Positions 32,941 to 42,711 are shown, counted from the stretch's first letter. The stretch: 64,000 nucleotides of DNA from Pseudomonadota bacterium (GCA_021325025.1 JAJPHZ010000025.1:124001-188000); one strand, 5' to 3'. Numbers and translations: made by a program. Notes: generated by a model not told the origin, from the sequence alone.

Positions 32941-35778
32941 CTAGCCCTGCGCTTTCTGGATCAGGTCGCGGGTGGGGTGATTGGTACCGACGCGCTCGGG
33001 GATCAGGTAGCGCGACGGAATCACTTGCTGCCGGCCGCCGGGCGGCTTCCATATCAGGCGCATCGAGGCGCCGCCCCAGATGTTGCGCTCGCCGACCTCG
33101 ATGGTGTGCTGGCCGGCGCTGAGGTAGGTCTCGCCGCTGTCGAACTGCCGGGTGACTTCGCCCGGATCGGCGATCACGTCGCGGCCGTCGATTTTTACCC
33201 ATCCCGAGTCGTCCACGATGATCGAGAACTGATAGATGCCGGCCACCGGCGCGATCAGCTTGCCGGTCCATAGCGCGTGGGAGGGATAGGGCAGGGAGCC
33301 CAGGGCGACGATGCTGTCGAAATCGACCCGCTTATCGACGCGCTCGATATGGGGCGGAAAAGGGCTGCCGCGCGGACCTTCGTAGTAGCGGCCGAGCAGG
33401 CCGTGGGCCTCTTGCAGGCTGGGCCGCATGAACAACGCGCCGAAGGCGGGCGGGGCGACCAGTGCCGCGATCGCAACGGTGGCGACTACCGTCATCCGCC
33501 GGCGCATCGCGGCGGCGCTCCACACCTCGATGCTGCGCACCAACTCCCATGCCCCGGCGATCCATAACGCCGCCAGCGGCCATAGCTGTATCGCGCCGGG
33601 CAGGCCGGCAATCTTGCCCAGGTTGAAGGCTACCGAGTCGCCGGCGAGCGGACCGCCCCCGTAGTAGGTGCCCTTGTTGTAGGCAAAATCGCCTCGCAGA
33701 TAGGCCGGCCACAGAAAGTCCCCGATCGGGTTGTCGTATTCATAGGGCAGATGCGGCTCGATCGCGGTCGCCATCAGCATCATCAGCGCCGACGCCAGGG
33801 CCAGAAAGCCCACTACCGGATCCAGCCGCCGCGGCAGATACGCCATCGCCAGCACCATGAACGGAACCGCCGACAGGATATGGCGCGGCCCGGTGGCGGT
33901 GCCGCCGCCCCAGTAGATAATCGATTCGCCGTAGGAACCGTTGAACAGGATGAAGGCAATCACTGCGTAGGCGATCACCATCAGTTCCGCGCGATAGCGC
34001 GAGCGCCGCCAGAAAAAGTACAGGCCCGGAAAGGTCAGCAGCAGGACGGGATTGCACACGTAAAGACCGCGCTGCGCGCCGAACGTCACGTCCCACAGCA
34101 CCGGCAGCCGCGGATAGGTGACGCCGGCAAAACCCATCGCCTGTTCGGGAAAACGGCCCGCGTTGGCCGCGCCCATGTACGCCTCGTAGCTCAGAAAGAA
34201 AGGATTGCCGAATGCCAGCCAGTTGTAGGACGCGAGCACCAGCGCGCATACGCCGGCGCCGATTGCAAACGGCGCCACCGCGCGCCAGTCGCGCAGCTTG
34301 CACAGCGCGTAGATGCCGACTCCGGCGGCCAGCACGAAGGTTGGATAGTCGCATACCACCGACCATCCGGCGAGCAGGCCGGCGGCCAGGTTGCGCCAGG
34401 TGTTGCCGCCCGCGCCGGGGAAGGCAAGCAGGTAGAAGGAGCCGAACACGCACAACGCGGCGATCGGCTCGGCAGTAAATTCCGTGGCATAGGGAAAAAG
34501 AATCGTGCCGAAGGCCAGAATCAGGGCCAGCGCCGTGGCGCGCGCGTTGCCCGCGCCCAGGCGCAGCGCAAACCGATAGAGCAACACCACCAACAGCGCG
34601 GAGAGCAGGCTGACCGACAAGATCGTGGTCAGATAGGTGGCCAGCGCCCAGAACCAGTCGGTTTGATTGAGGAACACCCGCAACACCGAGGTTACCGCCA
34701 GCCACGGAATCAGGCCGGTGAACGCGCCGCCGGGCGCCTTGTTGGAATAGATATGCGCGCGCAACTCGACGATGTCGGCGGTGTTGTAGCCGGCATAGCC
34801 GTCGATCCACAGGCTGCCGCGCTCCAGGATCGAGCGCACCAGGTCGAAGCGCGACGCGGTGCTGTGGTCGGCGGCCTGGTAGAAGTAGGCGAAGGTCAGC
34901 AGCGCGACCAAAAACAGGCTCAACTCGATGCGCTGGCGAGTGGCGTCGGGCGGCAGCGGGACGCCGCTGCTCCCGGGCGGCAATTGACGCAGCCCGGTCC
35001 ACATCTTGCGCGCCCAGGTCTTGCCATAGCGGCGCCAGAAAAAAAGTCCCGCCAAAACCAGCAGCGCCAACGCCAGCGGCAGCACGACGTTGGCGCCACC
35101 GCCCCCGCTGGCCGGCGGCACGCCGCCGTTGCGAATCACGTCCAGGTCGTAGCGCGGCGTGTCGTTATCAGGCGGCGTATCGATCTTGACGCCCTTGAAA
35201 TTGCGGCACGCCATCGTGCCGGTGTTGAGGCTGGCGAATCCCCCCAGGCGGCAGTCCAGCACGATGTCGGCGCCCTTGTCACCCGCCTTGAGATAGAAGC
35301 CGACCCGCGTCCAGTCGCGCGTGCCGTGCAGTTGCTGGGAGATGATGCCGTCCTCCATCAGCCCGATGGAGGCGCCGGTGTTGTTGTCGCCGATGTTTGC
35401 GCCGCGGATGTCGGCGCTGAAGTAATACCATCCCGGACCGATGTGCAGGTTCTGGATCCAGCGCGCGTCGTTGGGCTTGGTGCTGGTAATTTCAAGCCGT
35501 CCCCCGGCGGCGTCGTGCGCCCAGTTGTAGGTGGAGGTGTCGGGCGAGTTGATCCATCCCTCGCTGGTCCAGCCCTGCGGCGCGGCGCCCTTGCCCTCGG
35601 TCAGATCGGGGTTGGCGATGATGTTGTCGTCGGCCAAGCCGCTGGCGGCTCCGATCAGCGACAGCGCAACGGCCAGCACCAAGGCGGCTATCGTGATTGC
35701 AATGTGAGCCGCCGATGGGCGGCCTGCGGGTTGCAGCGTTGACGGCTGGTATGATGATGGGCTGATTGTATCGGGCAT
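32941..35778 (-). CDS. Membrane glycosyltransferase-like protein with N-terminal beta domain and C-terminal PA14-like domain
   Basis: 945 aa. Order: signal/anchor helix (~25-48); beta-sandwich domain similar to carbohydrate-binding modules (~50-215, with IIANPDLTEGKGAAPQGW); a membrane helix (~240); an integral membrane region of about 11 helices (~290-790) resembling GT39/GT83-type glycosyltransferases; then a PA14-like beta domain (~810-930) with GLLGRYYEG and VDDSGWVKIDGR. Such a union of a lipid-sugar-dependent transferase with two sugar-binding-type domains is unusual. It may modify surface glycans or proteins. The neighbour at 35987 encodes another GT39-like protein, divergently. Confidence 0.72.
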   Translation of the reverse strand: MPDTISPSSYQPSTLQPAGRPSAAHIAITIAALVLAVALSLIGAASGLADDNIIANPDLTEGKGAAPQGWTSEGWINSPDTSTYNWAHDAAGGRLEITSTKPNDARWIQNLHIGPGWYYFSADIRGANIGDNNTGASIGLMEDGIISQQLHGTRDWTRVGFYLKAGDKGADIVLDCRLGGFASLNTGTMACRNFKGVKIDTPPDNDTPRYDLDVIRNGGVPPASGGGGANVVLPLALALLVLAGLFFWRRYGKTWARKMWTGLRQLPPGSSGVPLPPDATRQRIELSLFLVALLTFAYFYQAADHSTASRFDLVRSILERGSLWIDGYAGYNTADIVELRAHIYSNKAPGGAFTGLIPWLAVTSVLRVFLNQTDWFWALATYLTTILSVSLLSALLVVLLYRFALRLGAGNARATALALILAFGTILFPYATEFTAEPIAALCVFGSFYLLAFPGAGGNTWRNLAAGLLAGWSVVCDYPTFVLAAGVGIYALCKLRDWRAVAPFAIGAGVCALVLASYNWLAFGNPFFLSYEAYMGAANAGRFPEQAMGFAGVTYPRLPVLWDVTFGAQRGLYVCNPVLLLTFPGLYFFWRRSRYRAELMVIAYAVIAFILFNGSYGESIIYWGGGTATGPRHILSAVPFMVLAMAYLPRRLDPVVGFLALASALMMLMATAIEPHLPYEYDNPIGDFLWPAYLRGDFAYNKGTYYGGGPLAGDSVAFNLGKIAGLPGAIQLWPLAALWIAGAWELVRSIEVWSAAAMRRRMTVVATVAIAALVAPPAFGALFMRPSLQEAHGLLGRYYEGPRGSPFPPHIERVDKRVDFDSIVALGSLPYPSHALWTGKLIAPVAGIYQFSIIVDDSGWVKIDGRDVIADPGEVTRQFDSGETYLSAGQHTIEVGERNIWGGASMRLIWKPPGGRQQVIPSRYLIPERVGTNHPTRDLIQKAQG

Positions 35779-35986
35779 CGGGCAAGGACCCGGCGCGCTC
35801 GGGTCAATCCTCAACTTTAACCTCGTGGTAGCGGCGCCTGCCGGGGCCGCGCGCCCAGATTGTAACGGTCCAGCGCTGGACTGCAAAGGTTCGTTTGCTT
35901 GCCGATAAAAATGGGACGCGGCTTAAGTCCTGACCAGCGCGCGATATCCTGCATTTCCCGCCTCGCGCTGGTATTGTCGGGATCGC

Positions 35987-37636
35987 GTGAGTGCCGGGGT
36001 CGAAAATCTGGCCGCTGAAGAAATTACCGGCGGCGAAATGGCTGAGGCGGTGGAGCCGCAGGCGGCGCGTCCGATCGCGCGTCTGGCGGTTCTGGCAGCG
36101 CTGACGCTGGTCGCGGGATGGCTCCGTTTCAGCTCGATCGGGTTTGGACTTCCCGACAAGTTCCGGCCCGACGAGGAATACATGGTCTCGCGGGCGCTGG
36201 GCTTTGAGAGCGACTGGAATCCGCACTTCGCGCTTTATCCGGCGGCGCAGATGTATGTTCAGCACGCGGCGCTCAAATATTACGCGGCCCTGATTGGATA
36301 TCCGCACAACTTCCGCGCCGCTTATGCCGCCGACGGCCAGCGTCTGGCCTTTTTGGTGGCGCGCTGCGTATCGGCGGTCTTTGGCGCCGCTGCCGTGCCC
36401 GCGGTCTATTTCGCCGGTGCGCCCGCATTCGGCTCCGGAGCGGCGCTCGCCGCCGCGGCGATTACCGCTTTCGTCACGCTGGCGGTGCGCGAATCCAAGT
36501 ACGCCACCACCGACGCCGCGACCGTGTTCTGGCTGACCATCGCGCTTGCGATGGCGCTGCGCATCGCGCGGCGCGGGCGCTCGGTGGATTACCTGGCAGC
36601 GGGCCTGTTCTCCGGCCTGGCCACCGCGAGCAAATATCCCGCGGGCGCGGTGCTGGTCGCTGTGGTCGCGGCGCATTTGGGAATCTGCCGGCGCGAGCGG
36701 CGCCCGTGGCGGCAGACGCTGGGCGATCCGGGAATCCATCTGGCGCTCGGCACGGCAGCAGTGGTGTTCTTCTGCGCCACGCCCTACGTGATCCTGGACT
36801 GGGCGCAGACGGTCAACGATTACACCTATCAACGCGGCTTTTTGCTCTACGGGGTCGGCAACACGCTGGCGGATTACGGATGGTCGTGGCTGATGCTACG
36901 CGCGATGCCCGACAGTTTCGGCGTCGCGCTGCAAGTCCTGCTGCTGGCCGCGATGGGATGGGCGCTGGCGCGTCCGCGGCCGGGCACGCTTTCGCTGCTG
37001 GCATTCGTGGCCGCGGCCTTCATCGGTCTGACGCGCAGCCATTACGTGTTTTACCGCTACCTGATGATTCCGTGGCCGGCGATGGCGCTGCTGGCAGGCC
37101 TGATGCTCTCTGACCTGACGCAATACGCCGCGCGGCGGATTGGCAAGCGGCCCGCGTCGGCGCTGGCCGCGGCCGGTCTGGCCCTGCTGCTGACGCCGTG
37201 CTTCATCCGCGACCTGCAGCTCAATCGGCTGCTGGCGCAAACCGACACGCGCACTATCGCCCGGGAATGGATCGAAGCGCATATCCCGCCCGGCGGCGCG
37301 ATCGCATCCACCGACCCGACCACGCCCTACGGCAAGCCGCAGTTGTACAGCGTCAGGGTGATGCCGTTTACGAATCCGGCCATACTCAAGCGGGAAGGGG
37401 TAGAGTATGTGATGTCGGATTCGATGCCGCCGCTAGCGTTTTACTCGCGCGGGCCGACACCGGCGGAGCAGGTGCTGCTCGATTCCCAGGCAATGCTGGT
37501 GCTGGACCTAAATCCGCTGCGGCCGGGCGCGCCGGCGCCGGTGTTCGACGCCGCCGACGCGTTTTACGCCCCGCTGCGCCACATCACCAGCATGCTGCGC
37601 CCCGGCCCGCGGATCAGGATTTGGAAATTGAAGTAG
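35987..37636 (+). CDS. GT39-like membrane glycosyltransferase (PMT/ArnT type)
   Basis: 549 aa with about 11-12 membrane helices. A conserved acidic loop after the first helix reads GLPDKFRPDEEYMVSRAL; the D-E pair is the catalytic and metal-linked motif of this fold. A later segment, ATASKYPAGAVLVAVVAAHL, is typical of ArnT/PMT-like proteins. They transfer sugar from polyprenyl-phosphate donors on the outer face of the inner membrane. The start is uncertain: GTG 35987, or ATG 36038 nearer the first helix. It converges with the MFS gene, leaving 12 nt between stops. Confidence 0.8.
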   Translation: MSAGVENLAAEEITGGEMAEAVEPQAARPIARLAVLAALTLVAGWLRFSSIGFGLPDKFRPDEEYMVSRALGFESDWNPHFALYPAAQMYVQHAALKYYAALIGYPHNFRAAYAADGQRLAFLVARCVSAVFGAAAVPAVYFAGAPAFGSGAALAAAAITAFVTLAVRESKYATTDAATVFWLTIALAMALRIARRGRSVDYLAAGLFSGLATASKYPAGAVLVAVVAAHLGICRRERRPWRQTLGDPGIHLALGTAAVVFFCATPYVILDWAQTVNDYTYQRGFLLYGVGNTLADYGWSWLMLRAMPDSFGVALQVLLLAAMGWALARPRPGTLSLLAFVAAAFIGLTRSHYVFYRYLMIPWPAMALLAGLMLSDLTQYAARRIGKRPASALAAAGLALLLTPCFIRDLQLNRLLAQTDTRTIAREWIEAHIPPGGAIASTDPTTPYGKPQLYSVRVMPFTNPAILKREGVEYVMSDSMPPLAFYSRGPTPAEQVLLDSQAMLVLDLNPLRPGAPAPVFDAADAFYAPLRHITSMLRPGPRIRIWKLK

Positions 37637-37648
37637 CGCGGTGCGGGT

Positions 37649-38923
37649 TCACGCGCCGGGCGTCTGGAATGCGGCGCTGGGGGCTTCGACGCGAACTGTC
37701 AGCGGCACCTGGTCATGGCTCGCGGCCGGATACACCATCAGCGCGATTGCCGCAGCGGCGGCAAACAGGCCTGCGCACAGTGCGAAGGGCAGGGCGTAGC
37801 TGCCGGTCAAGTCGAAGATGCGTCCGGTCACCAGCGGGCCCAGCGCGGAGGCAACCGTGGCGATAAAGCCGATGATCCCCATCAAGGTGGCGAAGCGGCG
37901 CATCCCCAGGCATTCGCCCAGCAGCATCGGGATGGTGGTCGAGGTCGCGCCGGTGGGCGACCCGTAGCCCACCACAAACAGAATCGCCGCGACCTCACCA
38001 AAGGCCGGGTTGGCCACCGCGAACAGGTCGAGCAGGCTCAGGCACAGCAGCGCCATCGCGAGGGCCAATACCTTGCGCGGCCCGATCCGATCCGCGATCG
38101 CGCCCAGCGCGATGGTGCCGAGCGTGACGAACAGCGACTTGGCACCGAAGATGAATGCGGCGCGCTGCGGGCTGTATCCGGCGCCGATCAGGTAGGGCAC
38201 CAGATGGTAGTACACGCCGTTGTAAGCCACCGTGAACAGCACCTGCACGCCGGCCAGCATCCAGAACGGCAGCGCGCTCAGCGCGGGCCCCAACTCAAGC
38301 CCTGTCACGGCTTCGGACCGCTGCTCGGCGCCATCCGCCCGTGCGCCCGCAGGCCTGGTTCGCACCACGGCCAGGATTGCGGGCAGTGCGATTAGGAACA
38401 GCGGTGCGCCGATACACAGCATCGCAGTGCGCCATCCGTGATTGATAGTCACGTGGGTGGCCGCAGGCGGCATCAGCGTGGCGCCTACCGCGCTGCCGCA
38501 AATCGCGATCCCGATCGCCAGACCACGGCGCTCCCGGAACCAGTTGGCGGCGACGATCGTGCCGGGCACCAGCGAGGAGCTGCCGACGCCGGCTCCGATC
38601 AGCGCGAACGCCGCGATCAGCGAAAACAGCGACTGGGCGCGCGCGGCCATGATATAGCCGGCACCGGACAGGACCACACCCGCCCCCATCGGGAGCTGCG
38701 CCGGCACCCAATCGAGCATCCATCCCGCCGCAGGTGCGGTCAGGCCCATGCATAAGATATAGGCCGTGGCCAGGCGCGAAACCTGCTCGTGACTCCATCC
38801 GAATTGCTGGATGAGGGGATTGAAGAACACGCCGATGGTGCTGATGGTAGAGCCGATCGTACAGAACATCACGACCCACAGGGCCGCAATCACGCGCCAT
38901 CCCCGACGCTGGTCCTTGCTCAT
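37649..38923 (-). CDS. MFS transporter, OFA-like
   Basis: 424 aa with 12 predicted helices. Motifs close to the paralogue at 13907-15121: ISTIGVFFNPLIQQFGW, AAGWMLDWVPAQLPMGAG, TIVAANWFRERRGLAIGI and YNGVYYHLVPYLIGAGYSP. It probably transports an organic acid. It has no catabolic neighbours within a few kb. The start ATG 38923 precedes the first helix by about 12 residues. Confidence 0.83.
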   Translation of the reverse strand: MSKDQRRGWRVIAALWVVMFCTIGSTISTIGVFFNPLIQQFGWSHEQVSRLATAYILCMGLTAPAAGWMLDWVPAQLPMGAGVVLSGAGYIMAARAQSLFSLIAAFALIGAGVGSSSLVPGTIVAANWFRERRGLAIGIAICGSAVGATLMPPAATHVTINHGWRTAMLCIGAPLFLIALPAILAVVRTRPAGARADGAEQRSEAVTGLELGPALSALPFWMLAGVQVLFTVAYNGVYYHLVPYLIGAGYSPQRAAFIFGAKSLFVTLGTIALGAIADRIGPRKVLALAMALLCLSLLDLFAVANPAFGEVAAILFVVGYGSPTGATSTTIPMLLGECLGMRRFATLMGIIGFIATVASALGPLVTGRIFDLTGSYALPFALCAGLFAAAAAIALMVYPAASHDQVPLTVRVEAPSAAFQTPGA

Positions 38924-39199
38924 GGTGCGGATTTGCCAGCCGCGGGCCTGCGACTTCTCTTTTGGCCGCGATGAGTGGCAAACTTGCCGGCGATGCAAAC
39001 ACAGGGCACGCAAGGCTGTCAAATGGTTTTAAACTGCCGCTGATTTTATGGTCCTGAGTGCGGGCAGCCGGTATTATGCACGGCATGGACTTTTCCTGGC
39101 GACGCTGCGCATGATGCGCCGCCGGAGGATGTAGCGGTAGAAGCGGATTGCGAGGTTGGCCGTAACATAAAGTACTGTTCTGAGTCAGGGAGGTAGGGC

Positions 39200-39829
39200 A
39201 TGAAAAACGGGAAACCCTGGTTGACGGTAGCGATGGCACTGATCGGCGGACTGGCGGGCGGCGCGGCAGCTTCGATGCTGGGAGCTTCCGATGCGCTTGC
39301 GCTCCATCATGCGCATCGGGCGCGGACGGTGGAGGCGCAGAGCTTCGTGCTGCTGGGACGCAACGGGGACCAGCGCGGCATCATCCAGGTAAGCGACAAG
39401 GGCACGGCGGCGTTCTATCTCAATGACGAGAGCGGCAAAGAGCGGGCCGAACTTAAGGTTGCCGCCGACGGGCGCTCGTCGCTGGGTTTTTACGACGCCC
39501 AGGGGCGCAAGCGTGTGGTGGTAGGGCAGGGCGCTGCCGCGGGAAGTCAGGCCGGAATCGGGATTTTCTCCGCCGACGGCAACCAGGTGGCAGGACTCTC
39601 GTCCTCGCCCAGCGGCGAAGTCAGCCTGACGCTGTACGACAGCAAGAGTGGCCTGGCCCGCGCGGGATTGGGGCTGTCGGCCGACGGGCATCCGGCACTG
39701 GCGCTATTTGATCAAAACGGCAAAGATCGCGCCGAATTGCATCTGGACAGCTCCGGCAAGCCCGGCCTGGCCCTGGCGGATGAGAACGGCAAGACTATCG
39801 CGGGACTCCCGATGCAGGCGGGGCAGTAG
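39200..39829 (+). CDS. Exported protein with repeated short beta motifs, unknown function
   Basis: 209 aa. GGGAGGTAGGGC before the ATG is an excellent ribosome site. N-terminal signal or anchor with a glycine-rich core (VAMALIGGLAGGAAASMLG). The rest is built from at least five repeats of about 28 residues with the consensus A-x-L-x-x-x-x-D-G-x-P-x-L-x-L-x-D-x-x-G-K-x-R-A-x-L, suggesting a repetitive beta structure. No function is known to me for this family. It is probably periplasmic or surface-exposed. Confidence 0.7.
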   Translation: MKNGKPWLTVAMALIGGLAGGAAASMLGASDALALHHAHRARTVEAQSFVLLGRNGDQRGIIQVSDKGTAAFYLNDESGKERAELKVAADGRSSLGFYDAQGRKRVVVGQGAAAGSQAGIGIFSADGNQVAGLSSSPSGEVSLTLYDSKSGLARAGLGLSADGHPALALFDQNGKDRAELHLDSSGKPGLALADENGKTIAGLPMQAGQ

Positions 39830-39916
39830 AGCCCGATTAAGTTAACAAATCTGACGAGAAAGATAACGGATTGTAATCCATTCGAACAGGAGGCAATTAG
39901 CCCTCGGGAGGTTTAC

Positions 39917-40270
39917 ATGTTGAGGTCTTGGAAGGGTTTCGCGGTCGGCTTGCTATGCCTGGCGGTGCTGATCGGAGCGGCCGGATGCAGCGGGCAGCCG
40001 CTGAGCACGCGTGAAAAAGGCACCCTGATCGGAGGCGGGCTGGGCGCCGCCACCGGTGCGATAATCGGCGCAGCGGTGGGTGCGCCGGGAGCGGGCGCGG
40101 CAATCGGCGGGGCGCTGGGCGGTGTAGGCGGCTTTGCGGTCGGCAACGCGATGCAGAATCAGGAGGCGCAGCAGGCGCAGACGCAGTCGCAGCTCGACCA
40201 GCAGCAGCGCGAAATCGAGCGCCAGCGGCGCGAGATTCAGTCGCTTAAGACGCAGCAGGAGACGGAGTGA
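39917..40270 (+). CDS. Glycine-zipper outer-membrane lipoprotein
   Basis: 117 aa. Signal peptide with lipobox-like end IGAAGC (Cys ~24) followed by SGQPLSTREKGTLIGG. Then a glycine zipper (GAATGAIIGAAVGAPGAGAAIGGALGG) and a Gln/Arg-rich coiled-coil tail. Similar to SlyB/YMGG-type envelope lipoproteins. GGGAGG precedes the ATG. A paralogue is encoded at 42712-43062 on the other strand. Three large hairpins start 3 nt after its stop. Confidence 0.85.
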   Translation: MLRSWKGFAVGLLCLAVLIGAAGCSGQPLSTREKGTLIGGGLGAATGAIIGAAVGAPGAGAAIGGALGGVGGFAVGNAMQNQEAQQAQTQSQLDQQQREIERQRREIQSLKTQQETE

Positions 40271-40272
40271 GG

Positions 40273-40426
40273 CCCGCGGGGGCCGCCCGCACGCGCTCGC
40301 GCGGGCGGCCCCCGCGGGGGCGCAGCGTCCGCCGGCCAAGCGGCGTCCCCGCTTGGCCGGCGGACGCTGCGTGGGGGTGGGGCAAGCGGTCCAGCCCCGG
40401 CGTGGCTGGGCCGCTTGCCCCACCCC
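40273..40426. repeat. Three adjacent near-perfect hairpins
   Basis: Hairpin 1: 40273-40290 pairs with 40301-40318 (18 bp, perfect, 10-nt loop). Hairpin 2: 40321-40343 with 40349-40371 (23 bp, perfect, 5-nt loop). Hairpin 3: 40374-40396 with 40404-40426 (23 bp, one G-U pair, 7-nt loop). Only 2 nt separate one from the next. They fill the whole gap between the lipoprotein stop and the ribosome site of the cyclase gene. No T-run follows any of them. Confidence 0.88.
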
Positions 40427-40439
40427 GCAGGAGACCGCG

Positions 40440-41369
40440 ATGGCCCTGACCTACACCACTGAACAGGTCGCCGCCTTGCTGGAGCGGGTCAGCAATTGGG
40501 GCCGCTGGGGCAAGGACGACCAGCGCGGTGCGCTAAATTTCATTACTGACGCCAAACGCGCCGCCGCCGCCCGCCTGGTCAGCACCGGTGAGGCGGTCTC
40601 GCTCAGCCTTCCCCTGGCCACGCAGCCGGCGCGCGACAATCCGCGCCCGGTCACCCATCTGATGATCCGCTCCGGCATCGTTGGCCATCCGCTGGGCTCC
40701 TCGGGCGCCGCCGACTACTTCGCAATCGAGCCGCACGGTCTTGCAACCACTCATCTCGATGCGCTGTGCCATCATCTGTGGCGCGGCCGGATGTACAACG
40801 GCTTCGACATGAGCGAGATCGATTTCCAGGGCGCACACAAATGCGCCATCGACGTCTGCCGTCAGGGCATCGTCAGCCGCGGCGTGCTGTTCGATCTGCC
40901 GAAGATCCGGGGCGTGGAATGGATCGAGCCCGGCGATGCCATATATCCGGAGGATCTGGAAGCCGCCGAACGTGACCATCGGGTGAGCGCCGGCGAGGGC
41001 GACGTGCTGCTGGTGCGCACCGGGCGTTTCAAGCTGCGCCGCGTCAAAGGTTCGGGCGCGATCGCGCTGGGCGCGATGCCGGGTTTGCACGCCTCGTGTC
41101 TGGAATGGCTCCACGCGCGGCGCATCGCCGTGCTTGGTTCCGACGCGATCAGCGACGTGCTGCCCTTGGGCTATGACGCGCCGCTGGCGATGCCGATTCA
41201 TACCGGCACGCTGGTCATGATGGGGGTGCATCTGATCGACAACGCCGAGCTGGAGCTGCTCGCGCAGCGATGCGCGCAACTGGGCCGCTACGAGTTCATG
41301 TTCAGCCTGCTGCCGCTGGTGCTGGAGCGCGGCACCGGTTCGCCGGCCAATCCCGTGGCCCTGTTCTAG
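40440..41369 (+). CDS. Cyclase-family metal-dependent hydrolase (kynurenine formamidase-like)
   Basis: 309 aa from ATG 40440, with CAGGAG just upstream and downstream of the third hairpin. The family metal motif is seen in LATTHLDALCHHLWRG (H-x-D-x3-HH, ~residue 103) with a later His/Glu site. It begins RVSNWGRWGKDDQRGALNFIT, typical of the PF04199 cyclase subgroup found in degradation clusters. Known relatives hydrolyse formamides or isatin-type rings using Mn or Zn. The substrate is unknown. The adjacent convergent gene is a flavin monooxygenase. Confidence 0.87.
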   Translation: MALTYTTEQVAALLERVSNWGRWGKDDQRGALNFITDAKRAAAARLVSTGEAVSLSLPLATQPARDNPRPVTHLMIRSGIVGHPLGSSGAADYFAIEPHGLATTHLDALCHHLWRGRMYNGFDMSEIDFQGAHKCAIDVCRQGIVSRGVLFDLPKIRGVEWIEPGDAIYPEDLEAAERDHRVSAGEGDVLLVRTGRFKLRRVKGSGAIALGAMPGLHASCLEWLHARRIAVLGSDAISDVLPLGYDAPLAMPIHTGTLVMMGVHLIDNAELELLAQRCAQLGRYEFMFSLLPLVLERGTGSPANPVALF

Positions 41370-41381
41370 CAGGGCGCGGCC

Positions 41382-42473
41382 TTACACCGGCGAGAAGTAT
41401 GGAATCACATACTTGCCGAACAGTTTGATCGAATGCATCGTCTTCTGATGCGGAATCGGCCAGAACTGCATCATGCACAGCAGCTGGTCCATCTTGAGGA
41501 TGCTTTGCATACGCTCGATCTGCCGGATGCAGGTGTCGGGGCTGCCGACGATGCACATGTCGTTGTCGATCAGGTAATCGAGCGTCAGCTTGTCCGGATC
41601 GGCAGATTCGAACTGGGTATGGGCATAGCGCTTTTCGCCTGACGCGCCGGTTGGAACCTTGATCGCGGTTGCCAGCGTGGTGCGCGCGTAGGAAAGAAAA
41701 GCGCGTTCGGCCTCCTCGCGCGCCTGTTGGTCGGTATCGGCGCAATGGGTCATAAAGAATGCGGCCGCGCGCGGGTTGACGAACTGGCCCTTGGGCCGCG
41801 CCTCCTTGAGCCCGTCGCGATAGGCCTGGATGCGGCGCCCCAAATGCTCGGTGCTGACCAGCAGCGTGAAGGAGAGCAGCCCCAGGCCCATGCGGCCCGC
41901 CAGCCCGTGCGTCTCTTCGCTGGTCGCCGCGACCCACAGGGGCGGATGCGGCTTTTGATATTGGCGCGGCACGATGGTGCGCTCGGGGATGTCGAAGTAT
42001 TTGCCCTTGAACGAGAAGCGCCCGTCGGGCGCCTTCCAGATGGTGGTGATGACGTCGAGCGCTTCCTCCCAGCGCGCGCGGGTCTCATTGTAGGGAATAC
42101 CGAAGCCGCCCAGTTCGATCTGCGTACCCGAGCGGCCGGTGCCGACTTCCAGCCGGCCCTTGCTCAGAATGTCGAGCGTGTTGAGCCGTTCGGCGACCCG
42201 CACCGGATGGTTATATGGGAAAGGCAGCAAGACCACGCCGTGCCCGATTCTAATCGTCGAGGTGCGCTGACTGACGGCGCCATAGAGCACCTCGGGTGCT
42301 GAGGAATGGGCGAAGCCGGGCTGGAAATGATGCTCGACGGTCCAGAAGTACTTAAAGCCCATCTCTTCAGCCAATTCGACCTGAGCCAGCACCTCGTGGA
42401 AAACTTCAAATTCCCGCTGCGGGTTCTTAATCGGGTTGGCAACCTGGATCTCGTAAAATACGGCAAAATCCAT
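41382..42473 (-). CDS. LLM-class flavin-dependent monooxygenase
   Basis: 363 aa. Motifs: MDFAVFYEIQVANP, WTVEHHFQPGFAHSSAPE, TIRIGHGVVLLPFPYNHPVRVAER, KGRLEVGTGRSGTQIE and RQYQKPHPPLWVA. GGAGG precedes the ATG. It belongs to a somewhat different subgroup from the 19 kb, 28.7 kb and 47.8 kb copies (different C-terminus, KYVIPYF). It converges with the cyclase gene, 12 nt apart. Confidence 0.9.
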   Translation of the reverse strand: MDFAVFYEIQVANPIKNPQREFEVFHEVLAQVELAEEMGFKYFWTVEHHFQPGFAHSSAPEVLYGAVSQRTSTIRIGHGVVLLPFPYNHPVRVAERLNTLDILSKGRLEVGTGRSGTQIELGGFGIPYNETRARWEEALDVITTIWKAPDGRFSFKGKYFDIPERTIVPRQYQKPHPPLWVAATSEETHGLAGRMGLGLLSFTLLVSTEHLGRRIQAYRDGLKEARPKGQFVNPRAAAFFMTHCADTDQQAREEAERAFLSYARTTLATAIKVPTGASGEKRYAHTQFESADPDKLTLDYLIDNDMCIVGSPDTCIRQIERMQSILKMDQLLCMMQFWPIPHQKTMHSIKLFGKYVIPYFSPV

Positions 42474-42650
42474 CGAGGCATCCTCCGGCCATTGAAAGTC
42501 ACCGCGCGGTCCGGCCGGCGTGCCGGCCGCCGGCGCCCGGTCACTCCTTATACAATAGCGCGGATGAACCTCAATGGCATCGCGGCTGAATCAACGCGCC
42601 CGGTTGACAGGGTCGAACGGACGTCGTGAGCGCGGCGGTACAATCCGGAA

Positions 42651-42672
42651 GGGGCGGTTCGCGGACCGCCCC
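42651..42672. repeat. Inverted repeat downstream of the glycine-zipper gene
   Basis: GGGGCGGT (42651-42658) and ACCGCCCC (42665-42672) with a 6-nt loop, 40 nt past the stop of the minus-strand gene. It is terminator-like but without a T-run. Confidence 0.4.
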
Positions 42673-42711
42673 CCGGCTGATTGATACCCCGGCGGCCGGC
42701 ACTGCCGCGCA

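Noticed and set aside
33751..35742. 663-aa plus-strand frame opposite the membrane glycosyltransferase
   Set aside because: Gln/Arg/His-rich composition typical of the complement of a membrane protein gene; the minus-strand protein has clear domains.
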